A model generated the notes under the pieces. That model was not told the DNA's origin. It saw nothing but the letters and a program-made list of their open reading frames with translations, and made no database searches. Position numbers and translations under genes: made by a program. A stretch of DNA of 64,000 nucleotides from NCBI RefSeq assembly GCF_900106835.1, contig NZ_FNNR01000002.1, forward strand, positions 310,001 to 374,000, given 5' to 3'. Origin of the DNA: Arthrobacter sp. cf158 (GTDB lineage Bacteria > Actinomycetota > Actinomycetes > Actinomycetales > Micrococcaceae). Of the stretch, positions 46,866 to 56,114 are shown one piece after another; the first letter of the stretch is position 1, and each line of letters begins with the position of its first letter.

Positions 46866-47169
46866 GGGCGCCACCCCCTGCCGCGTTCTCCTGAATGGCA
46901 GACATGACATGTGCCGAGAACTTTGCGTTCTCGATGAAGTCGCTGTTCGTTTTGGCGAGGTCACTGTTGGTTTGGTTCGCCAGCGTGGCCGCCGATTGCC
47001 AGTTGTTCCGGTCAGTGACGAGCGCGGCGATCTGGTCCTCCAGCACACGGACGACGTCCATGTGAGCGGCCTTGGTCCACAACCTGCCTGTGAACACAAG
47101 GTAGAAGACCGCGATGGTGGCAGCCAAGGGACTGGCCAGGTTCACCACCGCGGGGATTCCGTCAATCAT
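46840..47169 (-). CDS. membrane-anchored coiled-coil phage protein
   Basis: This 109-aa protein has one N-terminal membrane segment (LASPLAATIAVFYLVFTGRLW) followed by a long helical, probably coiled-coil part (VVRVLEDQIAALVTDRNNWQSAATLANQTNSDLAKTNSDF). This spanin-like or holin-like form fits the start of the lysis module. Start is ATG 47169, eight bases after the fibre gene ends. Confidence 0.65.
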   Translation of the reverse strand: MIDGIPAVVNLASPLAATIAVFYLVFTGRLWTKAAHMDVVRVLEDQIAALVTDRNNWQSAATLANQTNSDLAKTNSDFIENAKFSAHVMSAIQENAAGGGAHAVQQATG

Positions 47170-47177
47170 GCGGCCTC

Positions 47178-48989
47178 CTATATCGCCAGCAGGCTGGGCT
47201 TGCGGATCTCAACCAGACCGCCTGAGACTCGGCCGTATTCCAGCTTCACGGTCGCCGTGCCGGTGGTCGGGATACTGAGGATCTTCCGAACTGTTACCCA
47301 GTCACTCGACGCGGGCAGCGTGACGTCGCCACTCGAGGTGTCGAAGTTCGCCGGCGTGGTGGAGTCCGATGCGCGAAGCTTGACGATGGCGCCGGCGGTT
47401 GCCCGGACCTCCATGTAGAGTTCGCGCGTGGACCCGGCAGCGTAGTTGTGATCGGCCAGCACAAAGGACTGGCTAAGCAGCCCGCCCGTGGATGTGGAGG
47501 CGACACCGGCTGCTGCTGTCCAGCCCGCCGTGCCAGCGTAGTTTGTCAGCCCAGAAGTAAAAGCAGAGTCTCGAACCAGGTTGTGGCGGGTCGTTCGCTC
47601 CGGATCCGCATTGAGCATGCCTGACACGGTCAGCACCATGGCGCGTCCAGCTGCGCGTTCGGCCACCATGTAGTCGAGGATTTCCCCAAGTACCGCGGAA
47701 GTGATTCCCCCGGGCGCGTCGATCATGTTCGGGTGGAGCATGATCACTCCGCCAGTCTTGGTGTCCTGGGCTTTCTTGAGCATGCTAATGGCAGACGCGG
47801 ACGTGGTGTGGGTATCCACGCTGTACGACTGCCAGCCAAGGGTCTGCCCGGAAGCAAGCGGATTTAGGACGCCGCCGCCGCCATTCGCGGAAGCGAAGTT
47901 GAACATCACCAAGCGCCCAGCCTCGGTGTTGAACCAAACCGACGGGTCTGCGAGGTTGTTTGTGAAGCCGCCCCAGAATGTGTTCGTGGTGCCGGGGATC
48001 ATCATGCCCTTCAGCCGGCACTTGGCAAGCTGGGTTTCGATCTCTGTCCTCGCAGACAGGATCTCTTTCTCCAGCGCCCGCGGCCCCACCGCGTCTTGGT
48101 GTGACCATCCGTGCGACCAAGGCTCGATGCCGTGGTTCAGGACAAGGCTTTGCACATCAGACCAGCCATACCCGGTGGAATTGTCGCCGGTGTAGCCAGC
48201 GTCGGGCGCGAACTGGTTGACGAAGTGACACATCGAAGCGGGCAGACCGCGAGCCGTGAGCATCGGCAACAGCTTGGTCATCATGCCGACCATGTTGTGA
48301 TCGATGCGGATAGCGAAGACTCCGAGGCCGCCGGTTCCGATGGTGCCGCCCGTTGACTGCCGCTCCCGCTGGACGCGTACCGTGTGGCCTGCGTTGTAGT
48401 CCCGGACGAACCCGAGCTTTTCCCAGTCAGTCCATACAGCCGAACTGTTGAGCGACTGGAACCAGACACCGTTGCCGTTCACGTCATGCCAGATCCGGAG
48501 GGAACCGTTGGTTCCGTTGTAGGAAAGGTTGGTGATCTGTGCAGGGCCAGCCGGGATGGGAGGCCGATTGGTCATCGTGTTCGCACTCACCGTCGAGGCG
48601 ATTCGCCACGGGCCTAGGTCGCGGAACGTCTGGATGTTCGTGCCGTCAGGAATCGTCCGCCCACGGCCGTCAAGCTGAATCCAAGGGCCGAACGTGCCGG
48701 TGGCCGTGCTGATGGTGCGGAGCATAAACCCGCCAGCATTCGACATGCGCAACTGCGTTCGGATGCCCGAGTTGGGTCCCGCCACGATGTAAACGGCAGG
48801 CTCCGTGTCAGGTGCGTTCAGCAGCGAGTTGGCGATGGCCTGGCTCGTGGCGTTGTACACACCCGGGACCGTCAGAGAGTTCAGGTTCTCCCCGGTGGCC
48901 AAGTCGCGCTTGTAATAAAGGGTCGAGAGTGCCGGGACCGCTCCCGGCGTGCCCATGATGTCTGCGATAGGTACCCACTGCCAAGCCAT
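47178..48989 (-). CDS. tail fibre with polysaccharide-deacetylase-like domain
   Basis: This 603-aa protein has two pyocin-knob-like modules at about 35-190 (NLNSLTVPGVYNATSQAIANSL, FGPWIQLDGRGRT, GSLRIWHDVNGNGVWFQSL). A NodB/polysaccharide-deacetylase-like domain follows at about 222-430. Candidate metal ligands are D230-H231 (FAIRIDHN) and H293/H297 (WSHGWSHQ). A C-terminal beta-sandwich ends at ISIPTTGTATVKLEYGRVSGG. ATG 48989 overlaps the upstream stop as ATGA with GGAGG just before; the frame extension to 49232 lies in the upstream gene. It probably removes acetyl groups from the host surface glycan during adsorption. Confidence 0.78.
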   Translation of the reverse strand: MAWQWVPIADIMGTPGAVPALSTLYYKRDLATGENLNSLTVPGVYNATSQAIANSLLNAPDTEPAVYIVAGPNSGIRTQLRMSNAGGFMLRTISTATGTFGPWIQLDGRGRTIPDGTNIQTFRDLGPWRIASTVSANTMTNRPPIPAGPAQITNLSYNGTNGSLRIWHDVNGNGVWFQSLNSSAVWTDWEKLGFVRDYNAGHTVRVQRERQSTGGTIGTGGLGVFAIRIDHNMVGMMTKLLPMLTARGLPASMCHFVNQFAPDAGYTGDNSTGYGWSDVQSLVLNHGIEPWSHGWSHQDAVGPRALEKEILSARTEIETQLAKCRLKGMMIPGTTNTFWGGFTNNLADPSVWFNTEAGRLVMFNFASANGGGGVLNPLASGQTLGWQSYSVDTHTTSASAISMLKKAQDTKTGGVIMLHPNMIDAPGGITSAVLGEILDYMVAERAAGRAMVLTVSGMLNADPERTTRHNLVRDSAFTSGLTNYAGTAGWTAAAGVASTSTGGLLSQSFVLADHNYAAGSTRELYMEVRATAGAIVKLRASDSTTPANFDTSSGDVTLPASSDWVTVRKILSIPTTGTATVKLEYGRVSGGLVEIRKPSLLAI

Positions 48990-49453
48990 CAGACATTCCT
49001 CCATTCTGAGATTTGGCCCGTGTTCAGCGGGTCGAGGGGGTCCTCTGGGTTCTGTTTGAGCCAGAGCGTGAACGGGCGGGGGTTCGTCGGAGGAGTCAGC
49101 GAGACGTAGACCATCCGCGTATTTGTCGGAGGCTTGCCGAAGAGATCGGAGAAGACGCCGCCCGCGGTCGGGACTTCCAACTTCCAGTCCGGGAAGTCCG
49201 CTTTCACGTAGTTCCCGGCGCCGTCCAGCCACTGGATGGAGACCGTGTACCAGGCGTTGTCCATCATGTTTGTGGTGGCTTGGAGGTCCGCAGACCAGGA
49301 GCCATCACCGGCAGGTCGGACAGTGACAGGCTCAGTCGGGAGCATCACGCCTGACCTGCTGTTCGGCGCATTCAGAGTGAAGTGAATCTCTGGAATCTTC
49401 CCTACAAGATGCCCGCCCCCAACATCCGTCAGATTGCCGGTAACTACTGGCAT
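48989..49453 (-). CDS. minor tail/baseplate protein
   Basis: This 154-aa protein of beta-sandwich character (IHFTLNAPNSRSGVMLPTEPVTVRPAGDGSWSADLQATT, WYTVSIQWLDGAGNYVK) resembles adaptor proteins found between baseplate and fibre genes in actinophages. AGGAGG lies before ATG 49453. It is separated from the upstream tail gene by a plus-strand lipoprotein gene and a hairpin (49474-49496), so it may have its own promoter. Confidence 0.65.
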   Translation of the reverse strand: MPVVTGNLTDVGGGHLVGKIPEIHFTLNAPNSRSGVMLPTEPVTVRPAGDGSWSADLQATTNMMDNAWYTVSIQWLDGAGNYVKADFPDWKLEVPTAGGVFSDLFGKPPTNTRMVYVSLTPPTNPRPFTLWLKQNPEDPLDPLNTGQISEWRNV

Positions 49454-49473
49454 AGGTGCCTCCTGGGCATGGA

Positions 49474-49496
49474 AAGGCCCCGGAGTGCGGGGCCTT
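49474..49496. terminator. hairpin between fibre module and lipoprotein gene
   Basis: AAGGCCCC (49474-49481) pairs with GGGGCCTT (49489-49496) around a seven-base loop. Read on the minus strand it is followed by TTCC. It may end transcripts from upstream tail genes before the fibre module. Confidence 0.5.
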
Positions 49497-49536
49497 GGGT
49501 GTATTAATATGAGTCGCCGCCAGATACACTCGGCTC

Positions 49537-49974
49537 ATGCGAAAAATTGGGGGATTACTTCTCATCGGCGCCCTCGCGCTTACTGGATGTTCGGCTGCGG
49601 AAACCGCCACCAACCAACGGGAAACTCCCGGCCCGACAGCGTCGGCCAGTGCATCACCCGACGCAGCGGCTCAGCGGATCGCACCACTCCTGGCCGCCCC
49701 AGCCCCCGCGGAGAGCGTCGCCCCGGGATTCGACGATGAGTCGGCCCAAGCGAAGTATTTGGCAGGCGTCAAGAAGGTTTGGCGCGGCGACATCCCGTCT
49801 GACGAGATCCTGCTCAAAGCGGGAGGGGCGTCGTGCACGCTCTTTGCAGAGGGTAAGAACTACAACGAAATCGCCTCACTCGCAGGGACCGCGGAAGTTG
49901 ACGTCGATAACGCTGCGGCGGCCGCCGTCTATGCGAGCAGGACTCTCTGCACTCAGTTCAACACTGACCGCTAA
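49537..49974 (+). CDS. prophage lipoprotein, DUF732-like (moron)
   Basis: This 145-aa lipoprotein has signal and lipobox MRKIGGLLLIGALALTGCS, then a Thr/Ser/Pro-rich linker and a compact helical domain with two cysteines (GGASCTLFAEG, ASRTLCTQF), like DUF732 proteins of actinobacteria. It is on the plus strand, within a block of minus-strand tail genes, and its stop overlaps the stop of the neighbouring tail gene. That position and the exported nature suggest lysogenic expression, perhaps for superinfection exclusion. Confidence 0.78.
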   Translation: MRKIGGLLLIGALALTGCSAAETATNQRETPGPTASASASPDAAAQRIAPLLAAPAPAESVAPGFDDESAQAKYLAGVKKVWRGDIPSDEILLKAGGASCTLFAEGKNYNEIASLAGTAEVDVDNAAAAAVYASRTLCTQFNTDR

Positions 49975-50759
49975 GGGATGATCCGCTTGATGTTGCCCGA
50001 CCCGTCCATGTAAAGATTTGGCTCAACTCCGGTCGTTGTGGGAAGCCCACTCAACTTCAAGTTTGGTGCCGCAAGTTCCAAAGCAACGGAGCTGACAATC
50101 AACATACCGAGCGTTGGAGTGGATGACACGGATCCGTTCGGGAAGTTGACCACGCCGCCACCGGCCCCGGTGTTTTCCAGAGTCAGATCACCTAGCTTGA
50201 TTGTCTTCCCCGGCGCCACCGTAAGGTCGCTATTCAGGGTTGCCGGCCCGTTGATGTCCAGGCTGCCATCGGATTGAAGATCGCCGTTCGCCGCGATGGT
50301 GAACTCGCCGAAAGTTGCTGAGCCGTCCGGGTTGATAGTGGCGGACCCGCTGGTGATCTTGCCCGATGGGTCGATCTCCATGCTGCCGAACTTCGCAGAC
50401 CCGTCCGGTCGCAATTCAATGTCCCCGGCCTTGAACAAACCGCCGGAAGCAATCTCCAAGTCGTTTAGGACGGTCATGACACCGGATACGTCCACGGTGC
50501 CGGATACGTCCAAGGGCCCGGAAATGACCACGTCACCGATGAAGGTGACCAGCCCGGAAGCAATGAGCCTGCCAATGATCTCGGCAGTGCCCGTGACCAT
50601 CAAACCGCCGTTCTCGATGGTGATTACGCCGCCGCTGTGAACGCGTATGCCGCCGCGGCCGATGGCTGCACTGTTCATGTTGGACGCATGCTCCAGCGCC
50701 CTAAGCCGCCGGTCGAAGTCTCGGACGTTGCCTTGCGCCTGGTTGTCGATAATGCTCAT
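49971..50759 (-). CDS. tail fibre-like protein with beta repeats
   Basis: This 262-aa protein has an N-terminal helix (NVRDFDRRLRALEHASNMNSAAIGRGG) and then many short repeats with the pattern G-x-x-x-I-x-G (GVITIENGGLMVTGTAEIIGRLIASGLVTFIGDVVISGPLDVSGTVDVSG). This predicts a trimeric beta-prism or beta-helix shaft. It follows the baseplate gene and overlaps the end of the plus-strand lipoprotein gene by four bases. Confidence 0.72.
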   Translation of the reverse strand: MSIIDNQAQGNVRDFDRRLRALEHASNMNSAAIGRGGIRVHSGGVITIENGGLMVTGTAEIIGRLIASGLVTFIGDVVISGPLDVSGTVDVSGVMTVLNDLEIASGGLFKAGDIELRPDGSAKFGSMEIDPSGKITSGSATINPDGSATFGEFTIAANGDLQSDGSLDINGPATLNSDLTVAPGKTIKLGDLTLENTGAGGGVVNFPNGSVSSTPTLGMLIVSSVALELAAPNLKLSGLPTTTGVEPNLYMDGSGNIKRIIP

Positions 50760-50762
50760 GAA

Positions 50763-51857
50763 TCAGCCGCCTATCTGCTGCATATGCAGCGTGATCCACT
50801 CGTGGTTGAAGTCGTACTGGATAAGCCGCCAGTTGATCCAGTCAGAACCAAGGAACAGGAACTTATTGGTCTTGACACGACAGGTGCCACCCAAGATGAA
50901 GTCACCCAGTTTCACGGCCCCGCCAATTGGTATCTCGAAGCTGAGTTGCTGAGTTGGCTCATTGTGGGCGTTGAGTTCCGCCGTCGTCCGGCCCTGCAGT
51001 TGCTGTGCGCTGTGCATATCTTGGAAGGACTCGACCTTTTCCAAGGCTGGATAGGTTGAGCCGGCGAACGATGACGCGGACGCGGCCATGAGGTCCTCGC
51101 CCGAGCCCTCACCAGTGCCGATGACAAGGTTGGATACCTTCTCGGCGTTTGTGTTGAGCTTGGGGCGGAACAGTTCGCGTTTAGCTGCGGTCCCGTCCCA
51201 TTCCCAGAGTGCGTTCGCGGTTTCGACTGGCGTCAGACCGCCGGCGCGCATCCCCCATTCAAGCTTCCCGTCGTTCCAGTGCACGTCGAAGTCCACGAAC
51301 GGGCCACCGTCAGAGTTGATGATTTCCTGCAGCGCATCCTCGACCGTAATGAACTTGAACCCCTCGTAGGTGCGGGATTCTGTACCAGCGACGTCAGCCG
51401 TCAACACGATCGGCATGTGATAGCGGTCGGCGGGTCCTCCATCCAACCCTTTGTCCACGATAAGGAAAGCCAAAGATGCAAGCGTGCGGTTTGTCCACAC
51501 AATAGGTGCGCCCTTCGGGGCACCGGCCCCACGAGAGCTCAGCAGGTACCGGCGTGCCAATATCCACCAAGCCGCGTCATGGTGTTTCACGGTGACAGTG
51601 CTCTCGTCCGGGTCTTCGTCCACCTCGTAGATCATGCCCGCGTACACTGCGTTGCCATCTTCCTCAGCTACGAGGACACGCTCCAACGGTGTGATCGCAG
51701 TCTTCGTTACAGCTTCAGCCACCCCGGGGTCTTCCATCTGAAATGTGGTCGACCCGCCGACGCCCACATTGAGGGCCCGGCCTCCCGTGAACACATCGGT
51801 GGGAAGTTCGATCTTGTCAGCCCATGTACTCGTGCTCACGGAAAAGTACCGCAGCAT
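50763..51857 (-). CDS. baseplate hub/tail protein (Gp37-like, Tal position)
   Basis: This 364-aa protein follows the Dit gene, the place of the tail-associated hub protein in siphoviruses. Features are an N-terminal beta domain (WADKIELPTDVFTGGRALNVGVGGSTTFQM), a middle part (TVEDALQEIINSDGGPFVDFDVHWNDGKLEWGM) typical of Gp37-like actinophage proteins, and a C-terminal OB-like segment (GGAVKLGDFILGGTCRVKTNKFLF). No lysozyme or peptidase motif is seen. Confidence 0.75.
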   Translation of the reverse strand: MLRYFSVSTSTWADKIELPTDVFTGGRALNVGVGGSTTFQMEDPGVAEAVTKTAITPLERVLVAEEDGNAVYAGMIYEVDEDPDESTVTVKHHDAAWWILARRYLLSSRGAGAPKGAPIVWTNRTLASLAFLIVDKGLDGGPADRYHMPIVLTADVAGTESRTYEGFKFITVEDALQEIINSDGGPFVDFDVHWNDGKLEWGMRAGGLTPVETANALWEWDGTAAKRELFRPKLNTNAEKVSNLVIGTGEGSGEDLMAASASSFAGSTYPALEKVESFQDMHSAQQLQGRTTAELNAHNEPTQQLSFEIPIGGAVKLGDFILGGTCRVKTNKFLFLGSDWINWRLIQYDFNHEWITLHMQQIGG

Positions 51858-51865
51858 CGGGCCTC

Positions 51866-52621
51866 CTAGATGTAAGTGTCAGTCAGCGTCAACGTGACCG
51901 TCGCCGTCCCCGTTGTCAGCGGCTCGATCGAGAGCGCCGTCGGGAGCCCGCCCGTGATGAAAGGCGTAAAACCGTAGCCGAGGCCGCCATGCACGATGGC
52001 CCCGCCGATCCGGAGACGTCCGTCGCCGTAATCGATGCTGTGCGGCTGCCCGGCAATCAAAGGCTTGGTCACGGTGAACACTTGGCCCTTGATCGTCAGC
52101 CGGTACCCGCCAGGCATGTTGCCGACCACTAGGAAGCGGGGGACCGCGCCATAGTTGCCCCGGTGGAAGATGCCTGAAGCGTTCGACCCAACCGAGGCTG
52201 CCCAAGTCCGGGTTTCCCCGTATTTGCAGGGGTCAACAAACTTCAGCTGGACTTGCCATGTGGCGAACTTGTCTGTGCCTGGCAGGAACCGGATCTTGCT
52301 GTTCCGCTTCCCGTCAGCCCAGAGCGTCGGGCCATGGCCCTGCACCTTGAACCTGCCCTTCATGGAACTGGTCAGATAGTGGCCAGCTTCGTGCATCGTG
52401 TCGTGGCCCAGGCTGTGCAGATGCCCGGAGATGGTCAGCAGGCGCGCTTGGTTGTAGATCGGAAGGTCGAGTTCGCCGTCCGCATCGGGGCGGTCCTGAG
52501 ACCTGCCCCGCGGTTCCGGCGAACCCCACCAATCCTCCATGCCTTCCGTGACTATCCACCGTCCAAATCGGTCCAGTCCTGACAGGGTCCGGGCTCCCCA
52601 AGTGATGTGCTCAACGGCCAC
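51866..52621 (-). CDS. distal tail protein (Dit-like)
   Basis: This 251-aa protein lies directly downstream of the tape measure gene and overlaps its end by 11 bases. The two-domain pattern fits Dit: an N-terminal part with a WGSPEPRGRSQDRPDADGELDLPIYNQARLLTISG motif and a C-terminal galectin-like part (NYGAVPRFLVVGNMPGGYRLTIKGQVFTVTK). Confidence 0.78.
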   Translation of the reverse strand: MAVEHITWGARTLSGLDRFGRWIVTEGMEDWWGSPEPRGRSQDRPDADGELDLPIYNQARLLTISGHLHSLGHDTMHEAGHYLTSSMKGRFKVQGHGPTLWADGKRNSKIRFLPGTDKFATWQVQLKFVDPCKYGETRTWAASVGSNASGIFHRGNYGAVPRFLVVGNMPGGYRLTIKGQVFTVTKPLIAGQPHSIDYGDGRLRIGGAIVHGGLGYGFTPFITGGLPTALSIEPLTTGTATVTLTLTDTYI

Positions 52622-55600
52622 CGAGCTTCACCCCCTGCTTCTGCAGTTCGTACTTGATTTCGCCCATGACGATCTGCGCTACCTCGCGTGGAGCAGTGGT
52701 GCCGTTGACATCGATCTTCAGGCTGACGCTCGCGCCTGCCCCGGCGGCGGCTGCTGGCGTATAGCCCGCTTGCTGAGCCGAGTACTCCTTGAACTTCGGG
52801 AACGTGCCCGCGTTGATTGCGGCAAGCTCGCGGTCGTACTCGTTGCTGCTCCGGCCGTTAACAACCCATTCCTGACCCTGCAATGCAATCGGCCGGCCGC
52901 CGTTCACGTATCCGAGAACGTTGTCCTTCCGCATATCGGATGGCCGTGCGTAAGGAACCCTGCCCCCGGACCACAGACCAAGAATTTCCTCAACACGCCC
53001 GCCAGTAGCGCCGCCCGGGGGAGGCGCGAACGTGCCCGGGCGGAACCCGACCATCGAGGGGTCATCTTTGTACTCAGACTGCGAAATCTGAGTTTCGATG
53101 CTCTTGATGGTCTTCTCGACATGCTCGGTGTAAGTCTTGATTACACGCCCATCAAGGCCGTCCGCCTTGCTTTTGATTGCGTCAAGCTTGGCAGAGGACT
53201 CGTCCTTCACCCACGACTCAATCGGCACCTCTTTCGGGATGCCCAAGGCCTTACGGGCCATTTCATCGGCGGCGTCTCCCGTGATGCCGAACTGACCAGC
53301 AGCAGCGATCAGATCGTTGTAGCTAGCCTGCATCGAAGACTGCAAGCTAGCCATCGCAGCGTCAGAACCTTGGGTCGCGAGGGTTTGGGCAGCCGTTGCC
53401 TCGGCGGTTGCCATCGCAGCCTTCGCGATGTTGTTGTACGCCGTCTGGTTGTTCCGACCCGCCTCGGTCGTGACGTCAAGAGTCTTGCCGTTCTGGGTGA
53501 CTGATTCCGTCAGAGCATCAATAGCCGCTTCGTAGGCAATCGTCGCGTCCGATGCGGACAGGTTCAGCAAGCCAGCGTTGAACAACGACTTAGCGAACTT
53601 GTCGATATCAGTCACCGAGCCATCGGCCGATAGACCGATGTCCTCCAGTGCCTTCGCCAGGTCCTCTGCCGACTGCTTAGCTACAGCAGCCTTATCGTTG
53701 ACTCCACCGATCGCGCCAGCCGCTTTGTCCCCGGAAGCCGCCGCGTTCTTGCTTTCAGCGTCAGCCTTCTGCAATGCGTCGGCGTACTCAGGGAACTTCT
53801 TCTTGAGTTCGTCCACGCTGATGCCTTGGGCGTCGGCCGAGGTTTTCAGCCTGTCGAACACCTTGGCAGCGTCGTCGGCCTTACCACCAGAAACCAGGTT
53901 GGCCAGAGTCTCATCTACCCGCTTGAACGAGTCGCCCAGGATCTGACTTGATCCCTTGACGCCCGTGATCGAGTTGATGATGCCTTCGCCCCAGTCGTTG
54001 AACTGGCGCCCGCCGTCCGGCCGGAAAGTCCGCTTCAGCGCTGAGTCGAGGCTGTCGACATCGTTGATGAGCTGCTTGCCGTCCTTGTCCTTGAACAACG
54101 AGTCCAAGCCAGATGCAGCGTTTGGCGAGTTCCGGGCCACGTCAGCGAGAACGTTGGCCACCCGGCCCATGCCCGTATCGATCTTGGACATGTAATCAGA
54201 CTCTGCAAGCTTTGCCGCGATCAGCGTCAAGGTGCCGATGACCATGGCGCCCTCGGCGCCCTTGGCAACCTTGTCCAGTGCGTTGCGGGCTTTACCACCG
54301 GCCGGTGCCAGGTCGTTCAGCGCATCACGGGTATCCCGAATCTTCGGAACCACGGTGATGAAAGCGCCGGCAGCAAGTGCGGCGACGCCCACCAAACCGG
54401 CCACGGCTGCCGCAGTAGACAGCGCGATCGGGTCCAGCTGTCCGATCCAGTCCACTGCGTCTTCTGCGCCCTGAGCTAGCCCCCGAAGGAAGTCGTTCGC
54501 TCCAGATCCGGACTTGAGGAACACAGAATCGATCGAACCGCCGAGCTTCTCAATGTCCCCGGCAAGGTTGTCCTGCATAATCCCGGCGGTCTCAGCCGCA
54601 TATCCGGCGTCGTTGACCGCGGCTTCCCACTTGTTGATGCCAGCCGCACCCTGCTCGTACAGGACATTCGCGGCACGCACAGCGTCAGTACCAAACAGGG
54701 TTTTGAGCGTCGCGTTGCGCTGCTCGTCAGACATGGTCCGAAGAGCGTTCTGCAAGATTCCCGCGTACTCGGACATGCCCACGAACTTGCCCTGAGCGTC
54801 GTATGCAGAGATGCCGAGCTCATTCATGAGCGAAGCCGCGGCAGCCGAGTTCGGGTTGAGGCTCATCAGCATCGTCTTGAACGACGTGCCAGCGTCAGAA
54901 CCGGTCAGGCCCGCCGAGGCGAAGGCAGCCAGGGCGCCCGTAGTTTCCTCGATGGTGAGGCCTGTGGAGGCGGCCACGAGGCCGGACTGATTCAAGGCCG
55001 CGCCCAGGTCACTGACAGAGCCTTGCGCCTTACCAGCGCCCGCCGCAAGCAGGTCTGCGAGGTGCGGAATCTTGTCGCCGGACAGTTTGAACTGCGTCAG
55101 AGCGGAGGCACTGATTTCCGCAGACTCCGCAACACTGAGGTTGCCAGCAGCGGCGAGGTCCAAGGATCCCTTAAGTCCGCCGCCCATGATGTCCTTGGTC
55201 GAGACGCCAGCCTTCGCCAACTCCTCGATACCCCGCGCCGCGTCGACAGCCGAGAATGCAGTGTCCGCGCCAGCCTTTACGGCCGCCTCGCGGAGGATTG
55301 CCATGTTCCCGGCAGACTCATGCGTTGCTGCCTGGACAGATGACATCTGCTTGTCGAAGTCTGCGTAGGACTTTACTGCCGCGCCAACCGCCGCCGTGAT
55401 GGCAAGGCCGGTGATCGTCGATACCTGACCAACATTCTGGATTGCGTTCTTACGCTTCTCGGCAGCTTCCGCAGCCTTCTTTTCCGCTGCAGCAGCAACC
55501 TTGGCGGCTTCCTCCGCTGCTTCGCCAGTAGCCACAGCAGCGCGGCCCGCAAGATACGCCTCCTTGGAGAACGTCTGCAACCCATGCGCAGCTGCCTGCT

Positions 55601-55850
55601 GAGACGAAACAGCCTTGCCGTTCATCGTGACCAACTGGCCGGTCTTGTCGTACTGAAGGTTTACAGCCTTCGCCGCCGCATGATGCGCCAGCGACTGCTT
55701 CTTGACGTCCTTCGCAGCCTTGTCAGCCGCCTTGCCCGCAGCGTCAGCAGCGTCCTTGGCCTTCTTGTTGGCCTGCTCAAGCTCGGCCATCGCCTTGCGG
55801 TAGCCCTGAATCTCAGCGCTATATATGACTTTGACGCGCCGCTCAGGCAT
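52611..55850 (-). CDS. tail tape measure protein
   Basis: The 1079-aa protein is the longest phage gene here and sets tail length. An Ala/Lys-rich coiled coil (residues 15-160) leads into the TP901-type core (MSSVQAATHESAGNMAILREAAVKAGADTAFSAVDAARGIEELAKAGVST). A hydrophobic stretch at about 480-510 (ALSTAAAVAGLVGVAALAAGAFITVV) could be a membrane segment, and a Gly-rich C-terminus follows. ATG 55850 is preceded by GGAGG. It follows the frameshifted chaperones, as expected. Confidence 0.92.
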   Translation of the reverse strand: MPERRVKVIYSAEIQGYRKAMAELEQANKKAKDAADAAGKAADKAAKDVKKQSLAHHAAAKAVNLQYDKTGQLVTMNGKAVSSQQAAAHGLQTFSKEAYLAGRAAVATGEAAEEAAKVAAAAEKKAAEAAEKRKNAIQNVGQVSTITGLAITAAVGAAVKSYADFDKQMSSVQAATHESAGNMAILREAAVKAGADTAFSAVDAARGIEELAKAGVSTKDIMGGGLKGSLDLAAAGNLSVAESAEISASALTQFKLSGDKIPHLADLLAAGAGKAQGSVSDLGAALNQSGLVAASTGLTIEETTGALAAFASAGLTGSDAGTSFKTMLMSLNPNSAAAASLMNELGISAYDAQGKFVGMSEYAGILQNALRTMSDEQRNATLKTLFGTDAVRAANVLYEQGAAGINKWEAAVNDAGYAAETAGIMQDNLAGDIEKLGGSIDSVFLKSGSGANDFLRGLAQGAEDAVDWIGQLDPIALSTAAAVAGLVGVAALAAGAFITVVPKIRDTRDALNDLAPAGGKARNALDKVAKGAEGAMVIGTLTLIAAKLAESDYMSKIDTGMGRVANVLADVARNSPNAASGLDSLFKDKDGKQLINDVDSLDSALKRTFRPDGGRQFNDWGEGIINSITGVKGSSQILGDSFKRVDETLANLVSGGKADDAAKVFDRLKTSADAQGISVDELKKKFPEYADALQKADAESKNAAASGDKAAGAIGGVNDKAAVAKQSAEDLAKALEDIGLSADGSVTDIDKFAKSLFNAGLLNLSASDATIAYEAAIDALTESVTQNGKTLDVTTEAGRNNQTAYNNIAKAAMATAEATAAQTLATQGSDAAMASLQSSMQASYNDLIAAAGQFGITGDAADEMARKALGIPKEVPIESWVKDESSAKLDAIKSKADGLDGRVIKTYTEHVEKTIKSIETQISQSEYKDDPSMVGFRPGTFAPPPGGATGGRVEEILGLWSGGRVPYARPSDMRKDNVLGYVNGGRPIALQGQEWVVNGRSSNEYDRELAAINAGTFPKFKEYSAQQAGYTPAAAAGAGASVSLKIDVNGTTAPREVAQIVMGEIKYELQKQGVKLGGR

Positions 55851-55898
55851 GGGACCTCCAAGGATCGTGCATGGGTATCGCCGTGGAACAATGGCGAA

Positions 55899-56114
55899 AT
55901 GAATCAGACTGGGGACCCGTACAAGCGACGTGCAGCGAACATCATGAAGACCGGGGCGGCGATGCTCGTTTTCGGCGTGGCCGTGGCACTGGCCAGCGCC
56001 GGCGAGAACGGCAACGCAGGCCTAAGTGGCTTTTCGGCGTTCGTGGCATTCGCTGGCCTAATCGTCTTGATCGTTGGCGCTGGCAAGTGGCGTGAACGGC
56101 CCGCGGGTGATTAG
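55899..56114 (+). CDS. small two-helix membrane protein on the opposite strand (possible moron)
   Basis: ATG 55899 opens a 71-codon frame: a polar start, MNQTGDPYKRRAANIMKTG, then two hydrophobic segments (AAMLVFGVAVALASA and GFSAFVAFAGLIVLIVGAG) and a basic end. It lies in the gap between tape measure and chaperone genes but on the plus strand, overlapping the end of the frameshifted chaperone by 57 bases. The ribosome-binding site is weak. A sensible membrane topology in a place free of other genes supports it. Confidence 0.5.
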   Translation: MNQTGDPYKRRAANIMKTGAAMLVFGVAVALASAGENGNAGLSGFSAFVAFAGLIVLIVGAGKWRERPAGD

